Shown here: positions 40,955-51,069 of the stretch, piece after piece | Layout of the letters: each line of letters begins with the position of its first letter | How positions within the stretch are numbered: the stretch's first letter is position 1 | Assembly: GCF_004115925.1 (NCBI RefSeq) | Contig: NZ_SDDX01000015.1 | Coordinates: 1-64,000 of the forward strand | DNA: 64,000 nucleotides | From: Lelliottia nimipressuralis | GTDB lineage: Bacteria; Pseudomonadota; Gammaproteobacteria; Enterobacterales; Enterobacteriaceae | Direction of reading: 5' to 3' | Program-made: the position numbers and the translations under genes | Notes under the pieces: model-generated | Seen by the model: only the letters and a program-made list of their open reading frames with translations | Database searches by the model: none | Told to the model about the DNA's origin: nothing

Positions 40955-41108
40955 TATTGCCGACTGGTCAAAAAATCGACGTTAAATATGTTAATAAAAC
41001 GTTGCGATATTGCCTTAATAGTGAAGATAGCAGGTCTGCCAAACGAACCGGAGGGGGAAAAAGGGAAAAAAGGAATTAAATGTCGAGGATATGATCGCGG
41101 TTGCATAA

Positions 41109-41127
41109 TTGCCCCGAGAAGGGGCAA
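41109..41127 (-). terminator. Hairpin after ubiX
   Basis: TTGCCCC (41109-41115) pairs with GGGGCAA (41121-41127) around GAGAA, just after the ubiX stop. No clear U-tract follows on the minus strand, so termination strength is uncertain. Confidence 0.45.
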
Positions 41128-41139
41128 CCGGGCTTATCA

Positions 41140-41156
41140 TGCACCCAAACAGGGCA
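41140..41156. promoter_or_regulatory. NtrC-like site upstream of argT
   Basis: The sequence TGCACCCAAACAGGGCA resembles the NtrC pattern TGCAC-N7-GTGCA in the left half and partly in the right. It lies about 190 bases upstream of the argT sigma-54-type element, a common distance for an enhancer. The match is imperfect. Confidence 0.4.
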
Positions 41157-41161
41157 ACGGG

Positions 41162-41731
41162 TTATGCGCCCTGCCAGCGCGCGAACAGATCTTCCGGCAG
41201 GTCGACATCAAACTGATCCAGTACGCGGTTTACGGTCTGGTTAATGACGTCGTCGAGGGTTTGCGGGCGATGATAGAACGCCGGAACCGGCGGCATAATG
41301 ACCGCGCCCAGCTCCGCCGCCTGCGTCATCAGACGCAAATGGCCGAGATGCAGCGGCGTTTCGCGCACGCACAGCACCAGCGTGCGGCGCTCTTTCAGCA
41401 CCACGTCGGCCGCACGGGTCACGAGAGTGTCTGTATAGCTGTTGACGATGCCTGAGAGGGTTTTAATGGAACAGGGCAGGATAACCATGCCGGCAGTTTT
41501 AAACGAGCCAGAGGAGATGCTGGCGGCGATATCGCGGGCATCGTGCACCACGTCGGCCAGAGCCTGAACATCGCGCAGAGAAAAATCGGTTTCGAGGGAA
41601 AGGGTCTGACGCGCCGCCTGGCTCATCACCAGATGGGTCTGGACATCCGCCACGTCGCGCAGCACCTGGAGCAGACGTACGCCGTAAATGGCGCCACTGG
41701 CACCGGAGATCCCTACAATGAGTTGTTTCAT
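41162..41731 (-). CDS. ubiX: Flavin prenyltransferase UbiX
   Basis: UbiX joins a dimethylallyl group to FMN to make the prenylated flavin used by the decarboxylase UbiD in ubiquinone synthesis. The 189-residue flavoprotein has the nucleotide motif GISGASGAIYGVRLL at the N-terminus, the SSGSF loop and the motif HLGHLRLMTQAAELGAVIMPP. I use the ATG at MKQLIVGISG, 89 bases after purF, giving the E. coli length. A 12-base stem hairpin lies in this gap. Confidence 0.97.
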   Translation of the reverse strand: MKQLIVGISGASGAIYGVRLLQVLRDVADVQTHLVMSQAARQTLSLETDFSLRDVQALADVVHDARDIAASISSGSFKTAGMVILPCSIKTLSGIVNSYTDTLVTRAADVVLKERRTLVLCVRETPLHLGHLRLMTQAAELGAVIMPPVPAFYHRPQTLDDVINQTVNRVLDQFDVDLPEDLFARWQGA

Positions 41732-41784
41732 GATTTCGCCCTTTCTTGCTTCAGGGCAGACTTTGCAGGATTTTGCGGGGAGTT

Positions 41785-41812
41785 GCAAGTGAGGGCATCC
41801 GCCCTCACTTGC
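41785..41812 (-). repeat. Strong hairpin between purF and ubiX
   Basis: GCAAGTGAGGGC and GCCCTCACTTGC form a perfect 12-base stem with a four-base loop (ATCC), eight bases after the purF stop. There is no U-tract, so it may be a processing or stabilising structure or a partial terminator between the purF and ubiX transcripts. Confidence 0.65.
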
Positions 41813-41819
41813 CGGGGCG

Positions 41820-43337
41820 TTAGCCTTCGTTGTGCATCTCTAAGCTTTCGAGATCGTTTTGCATCTGTACGGCTTTGGCATCGTCGTTACGCAGCGAGTC
41901 AAGGTAGTCGAGATACTGCTGATCGACGTCTTTGGTCACATAGATGCCGTTGAACACGGAACACTCGAACTGCTGAATGTCCGGGTTTTCAGCGCGTACT
42001 GCGTCAATCAGATCGCTGAGATCCTGGAAAATCAGGCCGTCAGCGCCGATGATCTGGCGAATCTCGTCCACTTCACGACCGTGTGCGATCAGCTCGTTGG
42101 CGGTCGGCATGTCGATACCGTAGACGTTCGGGAAACGAATTTCCGGCGCAGCAGAGGCCAGATAGACTTTCTTCGCACCGGCTTCACGCGCCATCTCGAT
42201 AATCTGCTCGGAGGTGGTGCCACGTACGATGGAGTCATCCACCAGCAACACGTTCTTATCGCGGAACTCAGCGCGGTTGGCGTTGAGCTTACGACGCACG
42301 GACTTACGACGCAGCTGCTGACCAGGCATGATAAAGGTGCGGCCAACGTAGCGGTTTTTCACAAAGCCCTGACGGTACGGTTTACCCAGAATACGGGCCA
42401 TCTCCAGTGCGATATCGCAGGAGGTTTCCGGAATCGGGATCACCACGTCGATATCCAGATCGTCCCACTCGCGGGCGATCTTCTCACCGAGTTTGGTACC
42501 CATATTCACGCGCGCGCTGTACACGGAAATTTTGTCGATGAACGAGTCCGGGCGTGCAAAGTAAACATATTCGAACAGGCACGGATTGCTGACCGGGTTT
42601 TCCGCACACTGACGGGTAAACAGCTGACCTTTCTCGGTGATGTAGACGGCTTCGCCCGGTGCGACATCGCGCAGGAACTCAAAGCCCAGGGTATCCAGCG
42701 CCACGCTCTCTGAGGCGACCATATACTCGGTACGGCCATCACCCAAATCACGCTTACCCAGCACCAGCGGACGGATGCCGTTAGGGTCGCGGAATGCCAC
42801 CATACCGTGGCCGATAATCATCGCCACGCAAGCATACGCACCACGGATCTGGCGGTTAGTCGCGGCAATGGCGGCAAAAATGTTGTCTGCTTCCAGCGGA
42901 TAATGGCGGAAGTTATCCAGCTCGCTGGCAAAGATATTGAGCAGGATTTCAGAATCAGAGGTGGTGTTAATGTGGCGACGCTTCTCTTCGAACAGCTTTT
43001 TACGCAGCTCATGCGCGTTGGTCAGGTTGCCATTGTGGGCAAGCGTGATGCCATACGGTGAGTTGACGTAGAAAGGCTGTGCTTCAGAGGCGCTGGAACT
43101 GCCAGCAGTAGGATAACGAACGTGGCCAATCCCCATATTGCCTTGCAGGCGCTGCATATGGCGGGCTTCAAATACATCGTTGACCAGGCCATTCGCTTTG
43201 CGTAAACGGAAACAGTTGTTGGCATCAATGGTGATGATGCCTGCTGCATCCTGGCCACGGTGCTGAAGCACCGACAACGCGTCATAAATAGACTGGTTTA
43301 CCGGCATGAAACCGGCGATACCGACAATACCGCACAT
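41820..43337 (-). CDS. purF: Amidophosphoribosyltransferase
   Basis: PurF makes 5-phosphoribosylamine from PRPP and glutamine, the first committed step of purine synthesis. The 505-residue protein starts [10 protein letters not shown], and Cys2 is the glutaminase nucleophile exposed after Met removal. The glutaminase domain occupies about residues 1-230. The phosphoribosyltransferase domain has the PRPP loop [17 protein letters not shown]. It lies 36 bases after cvpA and shares its PurR-regulated promoter. Confidence 0.99.
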   Translation of the reverse strand: MCGIVGIAGFMPVNQSIYDALSVLQHRGQDAAGIITIDANNCFRLRKANGLVNDVFEARHMQRLQGNMGIGHVRYPTAGSSSASEAQPFYVNSPYGITLAHNGNLTNAHELRKKLFEEKRRHINTTSDSEILLNIFASELDNFRHYPLEADNIFAAIAATNRQIRGAYACVAMIIGHGMVAFRDPNGIRPLVLGKRDLGDGRTEYMVASESVALDTLGFEFLRDVAPGEAVYITEKGQLFTRQCAENPVSNPCLFEYVYFARPDSFIDKISVYSARVNMGTKLGEKIAREWDDLDIDVVIPIPETSCDIALEMARILGKPYRQGFVKNRYVGRTFIMPGQQLRRKSVRRKLNANRAEFRDKNVLLVDDSIVRGTTSEQIIEMAREAGAKKVYLASAAPEIRFPNVYGIDMPTANELIAHGREVDEIRQIIGADGLIFQDLSDLIDAVRAENPDIQQFECSVFNGIYVTKDVDQQYLDYLDSLRNDDAKAVQMQNDLESLEMHNEG

Positions 43338-43373
43338 TCGTCTTTTCCTCGTTAAGCCACATCTCAAAGCGTT

Positions 43374-43862
43374 TTACACTTTGGGCAAGAAACTCGACGA
43401 GCTTTGCAGATAGTCAAAGAACCATCTGATGATGAAGCTGAACTGTGGAATCAGCTGGGACTTGCTCCAGTCTTCGCTTTTTGAAAACCCGGTAAAGGTA
43501 TCAAGGAAGAACAGTATCGCAGCCACGATCAGCGCGCCTCGCAGCGCACCAAAACAGATCCCCAGCACCCTGTCCGTTCCTGACAGACCGGTTTTCTCGA
43601 CCAGCTGACCTATCACGTAGTTCACGATAGCGCCGACGATTAGCGTCGCGATAAACAGCACCGCGATGGCGATTCCATTTCGGACCAGTTCATCTTCAAA
43701 GCCCGTGAACCAGACAGACAGGTAAGTGTAGTAATGACTGGCAACAAAGAAAGCACAACCCCATGTCACCAGCGATAACGCTTCACGAACAAAGCCACGG
43801 ATCAGGCTAACCAGACAGGAAAAACCTATCACCGCAATGATGGCGTAATCAATCCAGACCAT
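43374..43862 (-). CDS. cvpA: Colicin V production protein CvpA
   Basis: A 162-residue inner-membrane protein with about four helices, needed for colicin V secretion and linked to envelope tolerance in E. coli. The start MVWIDYAIIAV gives the family length; an upstream in-frame extension of 41 residues is not conserved and runs through the PurR site. Conserved segments include VGAIVNYVIGQLVEKTGLSGTDRVLG. It is the first gene of the purF operon. Confidence 0.96.
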   Translation of the reverse strand: MVWIDYAIIAVIGFSCLVSLIRGFVREALSLVTWGCAFFVASHYYTYLSVWFTGFEDELVRNGIAIAVLFIATLIVGAIVNYVIGQLVEKTGLSGTDRVLGICFGALRGALIVAAILFFLDTFTGFSKSEDWSKSQLIPQFSFIIRWFFDYLQSSSSFLPKV

Positions 43863-43918
43863 AAGTGTCCCACGATTAAACGCCCTGTCATCCAGTTCGG
43901 GGCGAATTCTAACAGAAA

Positions 43919-43934
43919 AAGAAAACGTTTGCGT
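43919..43934 (-). promoter_or_regulatory. PurR box of the cvpA-purF operon
   Basis: The minus strand reads ACGCAAACGTTTTCTT, a close match to the E. coli PurR operator ACGCAAACGTTTTCNT. It is 57 bases upstream of cvpA. PurR repression of this operon in response to hypoxanthine/guanine is established in E. coli. Confidence 0.9.
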
Positions 43935-43956
43935 AGAGATTTCCTTCCCGCGCGTA

Positions 43957-43989
43957 AATAAAAAAGGCGCTGAAAAAATGTTCAACGCC
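43957..43989 (-). terminator. dedD terminator next to the PurR box
   Basis: On the minus strand GGCGTTGAA and TTCAGCGCC pair with one G-U around CATTTT, followed by a run of T (TTTTTTATTT; plus-strand positions 43957-43965). It lies about 107 bases after the dedD stop and ends only 23 bases before the PurR operator. Confidence 0.8.
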
Positions 43990-44095
43990 GCTGGGTTATT
44001 GCGCCTCTTTGGACGAATTCCCGCCTCTCATCCCGGCCCTCAAGACCGTATGGAGCAATCCCCTCACCCGTCGGGACGAGGGGTATGCGCACACA

Positions 44096-44779
44096 TCAGT
44101 TCGCGCTGTAACTCATCACCACACCGCTCAGCCCGGAAATCTGCTTCAGCTCGCCGAGCGAGCCTTTCAGCTTATCTTTCGACGCATCCGGGCCCACCAG
44201 AATGCGGGTTATTTTACCCTGCACCGGGGTGGTAGGAGAAGTGTAAACCCGATATCCGGCACCGCGGAGTTTACCGACCACTTCATTGACTTTATCGGCA
44301 TTTTTTAGCGCACCAAGCTGCACCACATACGCTTTACCGGTTGGCGCAGGCTTCTCTTCCTGAACCGGTTTTTCCGGTGGCGCTTCCGTCGCGGCGGCGA
44401 TCTGCTCGCTGGCTTTATCGCGCTGCGGTTTTTCTGCCGGTTTCACGGCAGGCTTTGGTTGTGCAACGGGTTCTGGAACCGGGTCCAGCTCACCGGCGTT
44501 ACTCGCCACCAGACGAGAAGGATCGAGCGACGGCGCCGCCGCATCACCGGCGCGCACCTCTTCCGCCGCCCCTTCAGGAGGTTGAGCAGGCAGCGCCTGC
44601 GTGGCCGCAGGCAGCATGTCTGGCTCGTCGCGATCGCCGGGTTTTGGCACCAGCGGGATCGCCGCAAACTCATCCTGATAATGTTTTTTCTGCCCGTCGA
44701 GCAGTCCCGGGAGGAGAATCACTCCCAGCGCAACCAGCACAATGGTTCCTGTTAAACGGTTCTGAAACTTACTTGCCAC
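44096..44779 (-). CDS. dedD: Cell division protein DedD (SPOR domain)
   Basis: A 227-residue bitopic inner-membrane protein of the septal ring. A membrane helix lies near residues 9-25 (TGTIVLVALGVILLPGLLDG), followed by a Pro/Ala/Glu-rich linker rich in EKP repeats, and a C-terminal SPOR domain (about 150-227: AYVVQLGALKNADKVNEVVGKLRGAGYRVYT) that binds denuded septal peptidoglycan. It overlaps folC by 11 bases. Confidence 0.95.
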   Translation of the reverse strand: MASKFQNRLTGTIVLVALGVILLPGLLDGQKKHYQDEFAAIPLVPKPGDRDEPDMLPAATQALPAQPPEGAAEEVRAGDAAAPSLDPSRLVASNAGELDPVPEPVAQPKPAVKPAEKPQRDKASEQIAAATEAPPEKPVQEEKPAPTGKAYVVQLGALKNADKVNEVVGKLRGAGYRVYTSPTTPVQGKITRILVGPDASKDKLKGSLGELKQISGLSGVVMSYSAN

Positions 44780-46037
44780 CGGTTCTCCCCGCCTCCATTA
44801 CTTCCATGACATGTGCCACCGTGTGGAATGATCCACACACCAGCACGGTATCTTCAGGTTTAGCATCCGCCATCGCGGCGCGCCATGCCAGCGCCACGTT
44901 TTCATAAGCTTCGCCCTTCGCGAGATGTTCCATCAGCTGCTCAGCCGACGCGCCTCGAGGCCCTTCCAGGGGAGCACAATACCAGCAATCGACCACAGTC
45001 TCCATGCAGGCCAGCGTGCCCGCAATATCTTTATCATGAAGCATACCGATAACCGCAAGTACGCGCCCTGTTTTTGGCAGGGATTTGAGGCGCTCAGCAA
45101 GATAGGCCGCTGCATGGGGGTTATGCGCCACGTCCAGAATCAAACGCGGTGATTCGCTGACAATCTGAAAACGCCCCGGCAAAAGCGCGTTCTGAATGCC
45201 GTCTCGTATCGCCTGTTCGCTCACCGCCAGACCACTGGCGCGGATAGCCGCCAGTGCGGTCGCCGCGTTCGGTTGCGGCACCTGTGGCAGCGGCAGATTG
45301 TCCAGCTCGCCCTGCGCGTCGCGAAAACGCCAGCTGTTGCCCGTTACGTCATATTGCCAGTCAACGCCACGACGCATCAGTTGGGCGCCCTTCTCCTTCG
45401 CCACGTCGGCGATTGTGTGCGGCATATCCGGTTCACCGACTACGGCAGGTTTGTTGGCGCGGAAAACACCCGCTTTTTCACGGCCAATGCTTTCGCGGTC
45501 CGGTCCCAGCCAGTCCGTATGGTCAAGTGCAATACTGGTCACCACCGCGACATCGGCATCAACCATGTTAGTCGCATCTAAGCGTCCACCTAAACCGACT
45601 TCGAGGATCACCACATCCAGCTGCGCCTGCTTAAACAGCCACAGGGCGGACAGCGTGCCGTACTCAAAATAGGAGAGAGAAATCTCGCCGCGCGCCGCTT
45701 CGATTTGCGCAAAAGAGGCCGTGTGGGCGGATTCCGGCAGTTCGCTATTCTGCACGCGCACGCGTTCGGTGTAGCGGACCAGATGCGGCGAACTGTAAAC
45801 ACCCACCTTGTAACCGGCGGCCATCAGCATGGACTCCAGCGTGCGGCAGGTGGTGCCTTTGCCGTTCGTTCCCGCTACGGTGAACACGAAGGGCGCGGGC
45901 TTGAGGACATCAAGACGCGCCCCAACCTCGCTCACGCGATCGAGGCCCATATCGATGGTTTTACTGTGCAGATTTTCCAGATAAGAAAGCCACGTGACCA
46001 GGGGTGACGTGGCTTGGGGAAGAGTATTTTTTTCCAT
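44769..46037 (-). CDS. folC: Dihydrofolate synthase / folylpolyglutamate synthase
   Basis: FolC ligates glutamate to dihydropteroate and adds further glutamates to tetrahydrofolate. The 422-residue protein (from MEKNTLPQ) has the ATP loop VAGTNGKGTTCRTLE near residue 48 and the Mur-ligase-like core, including EVGLGGRLDATN and FHTVAHVMEV near the end. I chose this start because it gives the E. coli length and alignment. It is 138 bases after accD, across a terminator. Confidence 0.97.
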   Translation of the reverse strand: MEKNTLPQATSPLVTWLSYLENLHSKTIDMGLDRVSEVGARLDVLKPAPFVFTVAGTNGKGTTCRTLESMLMAAGYKVGVYSSPHLVRYTERVRVQNSELPESAHTASFAQIEAARGEISLSYFEYGTLSALWLFKQAQLDVVILEVGLGGRLDATNMVDADVAVVTSIALDHTDWLGPDRESIGREKAGVFRANKPAVVGEPDMPHTIADVAKEKGAQLMRRGVDWQYDVTGNSWRFRDAQGELDNLPLPQVPQPNAATALAAIRASGLAVSEQAIRDGIQNALLPGRFQIVSESPRLILDVAHNPHAAAYLAERLKSLPKTGRVLAVIGMLHDKDIAGTLACMETVVDCWYCAPLEGPRGASAEQLMEHLAKGEAYENVALAWRAAMADAKPEDTVLVCGSFHTVAHVMEVMEAGRTGGK

Positions 46038-46136
46038 GATACGCACTTTCATTTATGTATACACTTCGGCCTTTAAGCGGTCTCTGCGTTGGCAACGCCC
46101 TGATACTGCTCTGATGGCTTGTGTATCAAATAAGTG

Positions 46137-46168
46137 AAAAGGGCAGCGCCGTCTGGCCCTGCCCTTTT
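46137..46168 (-). terminator. accD terminator
   Basis: AAAAGGGCAG (46137-46146) pairs perfectly with CTGCCCTTTT (46159-46168) around a 12-base loop, just after the accD stop, with a TTTT tail on the minus strand. It separates accD from folC at least partially. Confidence 0.7.
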
Positions 46169-46175
46169 TGAGTTA

Positions 46176-47081
46176 TCAGGCTTCGGGTTCCTGATCCGGC
46201 ACAACCACGCCTTCACGCGGCTCGTCCGGGCTTGGCGACGGCAGATTCATCAGCTTCGCCAGGATGCTCGCCAGTTTCAGGCGCATTTCCGGGCGGCGAA
46301 CGATCATGTCGATAGCGCCTTTTTCAATGAGGAACTCACTGCGCTGGAAGCCCGGCGGCAGTTTTTCACGAACGGTCTGTTCGATAACGCGTGGGCCGGC
46401 AAAGCCGATCAGCGCTTTCGGTTCAGCGATGTTCAGATCGCCCAGCATCGCAAAGCTCGCAGAGACGCCACCCATGGTTGGGTCGGTCAGCACGGAGATA
46501 TACGGCAGACCGCGCTCCTGCATTTTGCCCAGGGCCGCAGAGGTTTTCGCCATCTGCATCAGGGACATCAGCGCTTCCTGCATACGTGCACCACCGGAGG
46601 CGGAGAAGCAGATCAGCGGGCAGTTGTCTTCCAGCGCCTGTTCAACGGCACGGATGAAACGCGCGCCGACGACAGAACCCATTGAGCCGCCCATAAAGGA
46701 GAACTCAAAGGCCACAGCGACAACCGGCATCTCGTGCAGAGTGCCTTTCATCACCACCAGCGCGTCTTTCTCGCCAGTCTCTTTCTGAGCAGAAGCCAGT
46801 CGATCTTTGTATTTTTTGGAGTCACGGAACTTCAGCACATCTTTTGGCTCAAGTTCGCTACCCAGTTCCACAAGCGAACCTTCGTCCAGCACGCTATGCA
46901 GGCGATTACGCGCCGACATACGCATGTGGTGGTCACACTTCGGGCAAACCTCAAGATTGCGTTCCAGCTCAGCGCGGTACAGGACCTGGCCGCAGCTGTC
47001 ACACTTGGTCCACACCCCTTCAGGAATACTCGCCTTACGGGTTGGGGCTATGTTGCTTTTAATTCGTTCAATCCAGCTCAT
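46176..47081 (-). CDS. accD: Acetyl-CoA carboxylase carboxyltransferase subunit beta
   Basis: AccD with AccA transfers carboxyl from carboxybiotin to acetyl-CoA to make malonyl-CoA. The 301-residue protein has an N-terminal zinc ribbon (Cys27, Cys30, Cys46, Cys49) and a crotonase-like catalytic core with [14 protein letters not shown] and MGGVSASFA. The start [10 protein letters not shown] gives the E. coli frame; a longer upstream frame is not conserved. It is followed by a terminator. The C-terminal tail is slightly shorter than in E. coli. Confidence 0.98.
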   Translation of the reverse strand: MSWIERIKSNIAPTRKASIPEGVWTKCDSCGQVLYRAELERNLEVCPKCDHHMRMSARNRLHSVLDEGSLVELGSELEPKDVLKFRDSKKYKDRLASAQKETGEKDALVVMKGTLHEMPVVAVAFEFSFMGGSMGSVVGARFIRAVEQALEDNCPLICFSASGGARMQEALMSLMQMAKTSAALGKMQERGLPYISVLTDPTMGGVSASFAMLGDLNIAEPKALIGFAGPRVIEQTVREKLPPGFQRSEFLIEKGAIDMIVRRPEMRLKLASILAKLMNLPSPSPDEPREGVVVPDQEPEA

Positions 47082-47235
47082 TGATAACCTTTCTGCCTGA
47101 ACCTGGTCGTATGCCAGTTTTGCTGTAAGCGGCGCATAATGCCATTTTTGCCGCAAACAGACCATGAATGTTGCACATTAAAACATAACAGCCCGAAACT
47201 TTGGATAAAAAAGTGGTCGAACCGCAAATGCGTCT

Positions 47236-47895
47236 TTATTTCGCTTGCTTAGCCGCCGCGCGTTTGTGACGAATAATTTCGATCACACCCGGCAAGACTG
47301 AGAGCACAATAATGGCAACAATCAGTAACTTAAGATTTTCCTGCACAATAGGCAGATCGCCAAACAGGTAGCCCGCGTAGGTAAACAGCAGCACCCACAG
47401 CAGTGCGCCAATCACGTTATACGCCGCGAAATGACGATAGGACATATGCCCCATACCTGCCACAAACGGTGCAAAGGTGCGGACGATCGGCACAAAACGC
47501 GCCAGAATGATGGTTTTGCCACCATGACGTTCGTAGAACGCGTGCGTTTTATCTAAATAGCTGCGACGGAAAATCTTCGAGTTCGGATTACTGAAAAGCC
47601 GTTCACCGAATACCCGCCCAATAGTGTAGTTCACCGCATCGCCGACGATAGCCGCAATAATCATCAGCACCACCATCAGGTGAACGTTGAGATCGTTGGT
47701 CGGCAGCGCAGAGAGTGCGCCCGCGACAAACAGCAGCGAATCGCCTGGCAAAAACGGCGTGACGACCAGGCCGGTTTCACAGAACAAAATCAGAAACAGA
47801 ATGGCATACACCCAGACGCCGTACTGCGCGACCAGCTCCGCCAGATGAACATCGATATGCAGGATGAAATCAATGAGAAATCGTATTAAGTCCAT
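47236..47895 (-). CDS. dedA: DedA family membrane protein
   Basis: A 219-residue inner-membrane protein of the DedA superfamily (VTT domain), linked to undecaprenyl-phosphate recycling and membrane homeostasis. Conserved motifs are [19 protein letters not shown] and [23 protein letters not shown], which contains the characteristic arginine. The C-terminus is basic (KRAAAKQAK). It is 27 bases after truA, and a 154-base gap separates it from accD. Confidence 0.94.
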   Translation of the reverse strand: MDLIRFLIDFILHIDVHLAELVAQYGVWVYAILFLILFCETGLVVTPFLPGDSLLFVAGALSALPTNDLNVHLMVVLMIIAAIVGDAVNYTIGRVFGERLFSNPNSKIFRRSYLDKTHAFYERHGGKTIILARFVPIVRTFAPFVAGMGHMSYRHFAAYNVIGALLWVLLFTYAGYLFGDLPIVQENLKLLIVAIIVLSVLPGVIEIIRHKRAAAKQAK

Positions 47896-47922
47896 ATTGT
47901 CTAAGCCTTAATTGCAACTGCG

Positions 47923-48735
47923 TTAGTCCGCTAAAAACAGCGGGCCCATTGGCGGTTTTGGAAGGTCAAACCGATCCGGATAATCCACCGAGACCAGATA
48001 CAGCCCTTCCGCTTTCGCCGTTGCTGCCGCAAGCGTTCTGTCCTTCGCTGCCAGCAGTTCTGCAATCCAGCTCTCCGGCTGGTGTCCGGCGCCTACTTCC
48101 ATCAGGCTGCCAACGATATTCCGCACCATATGATGTACAAAGGCATTCGCTTTGATGTCCACCACCACATACGCGCCATAACGACTGACGTTAATGTGCA
48201 TCACGTTTCGCCACGGGGTGCGCGACTGGCACTGAACCGCACGAAACGAGGTAAAGTCATTTTCGCCGAGCAACTGCTGCGCGGCACGGTGCATACGCTC
48301 TGCATCCAGCGGCTCATAAAAATGGGTCACGCCCTGGCTTAACACCGCCGGACGCAGACGCTGGTTGTAGATGATATAACGGTAGCGACGCGCCGTGGCA
48401 CTAAAGCGCGCGTGAAAATCATCGGGCACATCTTTGACCCAACGCACCGCGATGTCACCAGGCAAATTCGCATTTACGCCGAGCGTCCAGGCCGCGTCTT
48501 TACGCACCGCAGTGGTTTCGAAATGCACCACCTGACCCGTGCCGTGAACGCCCGCATCGGTACGACCGGCACACAGCACGTTAATCGGTTCGTTCGCCAC
48601 CTGAGAGAGCGCTTTTTCCAGCTTTTCCTGAACGCTGCGCACTTCATTCTGACGCTGCCAGCCATAATATTTACTGCCGTCGTATTCTATTCCGAGGGCA
48701 ATTCTATGGACTGGCTTTTGCTCCACTTCAGACAT
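47923..48735 (-). CDS. truA: tRNA pseudouridine(38-40) synthase TruA
   Basis: TruA makes pseudouridine at positions 38, 39 and 40 in the anticodon arm of many tRNAs. The catalytic aspartate is Asp60 in [18 protein letters not shown]. The family segments [15 protein letters not shown] near the N-terminus and [18 protein letters not shown] are intact. It has 270 residues, as in E. coli, and lies two bases after usg. Confidence 0.98.
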   Translation of the reverse strand: MSEVEQKPVHRIALGIEYDGSKYYGWQRQNEVRSVQEKLEKALSQVANEPINVLCAGRTDAGVHGTGQVVHFETTAVRKDAAWTLGVNANLPGDIAVRWVKDVPDDFHARFSATARRYRYIIYNQRLRPAVLSQGVTHFYEPLDAERMHRAAQQLLGENDFTSFRAVQCQSRTPWRNVMHINVSRYGAYVVVDIKANAFVHHMVRNIVGSLMEVGAGHQPESWIAELLAAKDRTLAAATAKAEGLYLVSVDYPDRFDLPKPPMGPLFLAD

Positions 48736-48737
48736 CC

Positions 48738-49748
48738 TTACAGATACTCCTGCACCAGCTTCTCAGCGATTTTAACCGCCATCAGCGCGCCGCCGAAACG
48801 GACGTTGTCCGCCACAGACCAGAACTGCACCTGTTCAGGCATCCCGTAATCGTTACGCACGCAGCCGATGGAGAGACGCGCGTTGCCCGTCGCATCGCCC
48901 ACCTGGGTCGGGAACTCTGTCTCTTCGCTGAGGGAGATATCTTCGCCGCGCTCAAACGCATAGCGTGCCTCTTCCGCCGCCAGCGGGCGCAGAGCCTCAA
49001 AGCTCACCATCTGCGCGTGGCCGTAGAAGACCGGGGAACGCACACAGCTGGCAGAGATCATCAGGCCGTCGTCCTGCAAAATTTTGCGCGTTTCGTCGAC
49101 AATACGACGCTCTTCGCGCACGCTGCCTTCACGATCGGCAAGCATTGGCATCAGGTTGAAAGCCAACTGACGACCGAAGAAGTCGTCATCGTCCACCGGT
49201 ATACCGTTCAGCAGTTTCGCGCTCTGCCCTGCCAGCGCGTCGACCGCTTTTTTGCCCTGCGCGGAAACAGAAAGCAGACTGGTTACGCTAATGCGTGACA
49301 GACCACCGTCGTCGATCAGCGGTTTCAGTGCCGTCAGCAGCTGGCTGGTCAGGCTATCCGGGACAGCAATAATGTTGCGGTTGCGGTAGTCGGCCAGCAC
49401 GAACGGGTTCACGTCCGGCACCACCAGCGGCACGTCAGGCTCGAGGGCAAACAGACCGCTCAGGTCGATCACCAGGCAACCGGCGTTCGCCGCTTCTTCA
49501 GCGTAAGTCGCCGAGGCTTCAACGCCTGCCGCAAAGAACGCCAGTTGCACCTGCGTCCAGTCAAATTCTGCTACGTCCTGCGCGCGAACGGTTTTACCTT
49601 CATAGCGCAGAGAGGTGCCCGCGCTTTCGGCGCGCGCCAGAGCATAGATTTCTCCCACCGGGAACTGACGCTCCGCAAGTGTTTCGAGCAGGGCTTCGCC
49701 CACAGCGCCAGTGGCACCCAGTACGGCAATATTCCAGCCTTCAGACAT
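48738..49748 (-). CDS. usg: Semialdehyde-dehydrogenase-like protein Usg
   Basis: A 336-residue relative of aspartate-semialdehyde dehydrogenase with a Rossmann motif [13 protein letters not shown] at the N-terminus. At the position of the catalytic cysteine it has VPDSLTSQ (residues 129-136), so Cys is replaced by Ser. The same is true of E. coli Usg, which indicates that it is not an active ASADH. It lies two bases before truA. Confidence 0.95.
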   Translation of the reverse strand: MSEGWNIAVLGATGAVGEALLETLAERQFPVGEIYALARAESAGTSLRYEGKTVRAQDVAEFDWTQVQLAFFAAGVEASATYAEEAANAGCLVIDLSGLFALEPDVPLVVPDVNPFVLADYRNRNIIAVPDSLTSQLLTALKPLIDDGGLSRISVTSLLSVSAQGKKAVDALAGQSAKLLNGIPVDDDDFFGRQLAFNLMPMLADREGSVREERRIVDETRKILQDDGLMISASCVRSPVFYGHAQMVSFEALRPLAAEEARYAFERGEDISLSEETEFPTQVGDATGNARLSIGCVRNDYGMPEQVQFWSVADNVRFGGALMAVKIAEKLVQEYL

Positions 49749-49815
49749 GGTGGTTTACTCCAGAAATGAAACAGCGTCTCTGCCAGATTATCCGGCAGAG
49801 AGCATGAGGAAAACA

Positions 49816-50952
49816 TTAACGCGCCGGGTTATGCGTGGCAGTAAAACCCAGTTTATTCAGCAACGCCGCCGCATCGGCGTCGTCACAGATGACATACAGG
49901 GAGGACCACTCACGGCGCTCAAGATAATTCTTGCGAAGCCGGTCGAATTCACCCGGAATGCCGGCCACTTTTCGCAGCAGCGCGTCATCGCGGCGCACAT
50001 CATACACTAAATGCACCAGCCTTTTTAGCGAAGACTCATCAAGCGGACCGTGCAGCGTAATGCGGCCAAATTCCGGCGCAGGCAGCAGCGTATCCAGCGC
50101 CACCTGCTGCGCCTGGCCGATAAAAGCACTATAGGCTTCAAACACCTGCGTCGTGCCGCGCGCTTTGCCTTCAAGCGTATAGCCCGCGATGTGCGCGGTA
50201 GCGACATCCACGCGATTCAGCAGCGCCACGTTGAGATCCGGCTCCGGCTCCCAGACATCCAACACCACGTTCAGCTCCTGCCCCTCTTCCAGACATTTCA
50301 GCAGCGCGGTGTTATCCACCACCGGGCCACGGCAGGCATTTATCAGAATTGTGCCTGGCTTCAGGCGGCGAATTAACGCTTCATCGGCCAGATGCAGGGA
50401 TTTGTACGGTCCGTCTTTAAACAGCGGCGTATGGAAGGTGATCACATCCGCCTGCTCGACCAGTTCATCCAGCGCGCGGAAGTCGCCTTCATCACCGCGA
50501 TCGGCGCGTGGGGGATCGCACAGCAAGGTGCGGATACCGAGGGCTTCCAGACGTTTTTGCAACCGCCCGCCGACGTTACCGACGCCAACAATACCCACCG
50601 TGCGATCTTTCAGCGCAAAGCCGTCGCGCTCGCCCAGCATCAACAGTGAAGAGAAAACGTATTCCACCACGGCGATAGCGTTACAGCCCGGCGCGGCCGA
50701 GAATCCGATACCGGCCTGTGCCAGCCAGGCATCGTCCACGTGATCGGTTCCCGCCGTCGCTGTCCCTACAAATTTGACGTTTTTACCCGACAGCAGCGCC
50801 TCATTCACTTTGGTGACCGAGCGCACCATCAGGGCGTCAGCATCGGTGAGTTCTTCAAGGGGAATGGGACGACCGGGAACGGCCTTAACGTCGCCCAGGC
50901 GGCTAAACAGCTCACGGGCGTAAGGCATATTTTCATCAACGAGGATTTTCAC
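49816..50952 (-). CDS. pdxB: Erythronate-4-phosphate dehydrogenase
   Basis: PdxB oxidises 4-phosphoerythronate in the pyridoxal 5'-phosphate pathway. The 378-residue enzyme has the NAD Rossmann motif GVGNVGGRL (123-131), the catalytic Arg in [10 protein letters not shown], and the glutamate/histidine region WEPEPDLN...[11 protein letters not shown] PdxB-specific dimerisation domain (about 285-378) follows. It lies 67 bases after usg on the same strand and is divergent from flk. Confidence 0.97.
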   Translation of the reverse strand: MKILVDENMPYARELFSRLGDVKAVPGRPIPLEELTDADALMVRSVTKVNEALLSGKNVKFVGTATAGTDHVDDAWLAQAGIGFSAAPGCNAIAVVEYVFSSLLMLGERDGFALKDRTVGIVGVGNVGGRLQKRLEALGIRTLLCDPPRADRGDEGDFRALDELVEQADVITFHTPLFKDGPYKSLHLADEALIRRLKPGTILINACRGPVVDNTALLKCLEEGQELNVVLDVWEPEPDLNVALLNRVDVATAHIAGYTLEGKARGTTQVFEAYSAFIGQAQQVALDTLLPAPEFGRITLHGPLDESSLKRLVHLVYDVRRDDALLRKVAGIPGEFDRLRKNYLERREWSSLYVICDDADAAALLNKLGFTATHNPAR

Positions 50953-51069
50953 GACAGAGTACCTGTTTGAGAGGAAGTTAACCGGCCAAGTGTGCCATAA
51001 TCTCGCCGCCAGGCATACCCGAACGCTTTGCCTGGTTTACGGTGAGTAATGACTTTAAGGATTTTGACG

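Noticed and set aside
48738-49748. usg considered as a real aspartate-semialdehyde dehydrogenase (asd)
   Set aside because: The catalytic cysteine is missing, and context (truA, pdxB) is that of usg.
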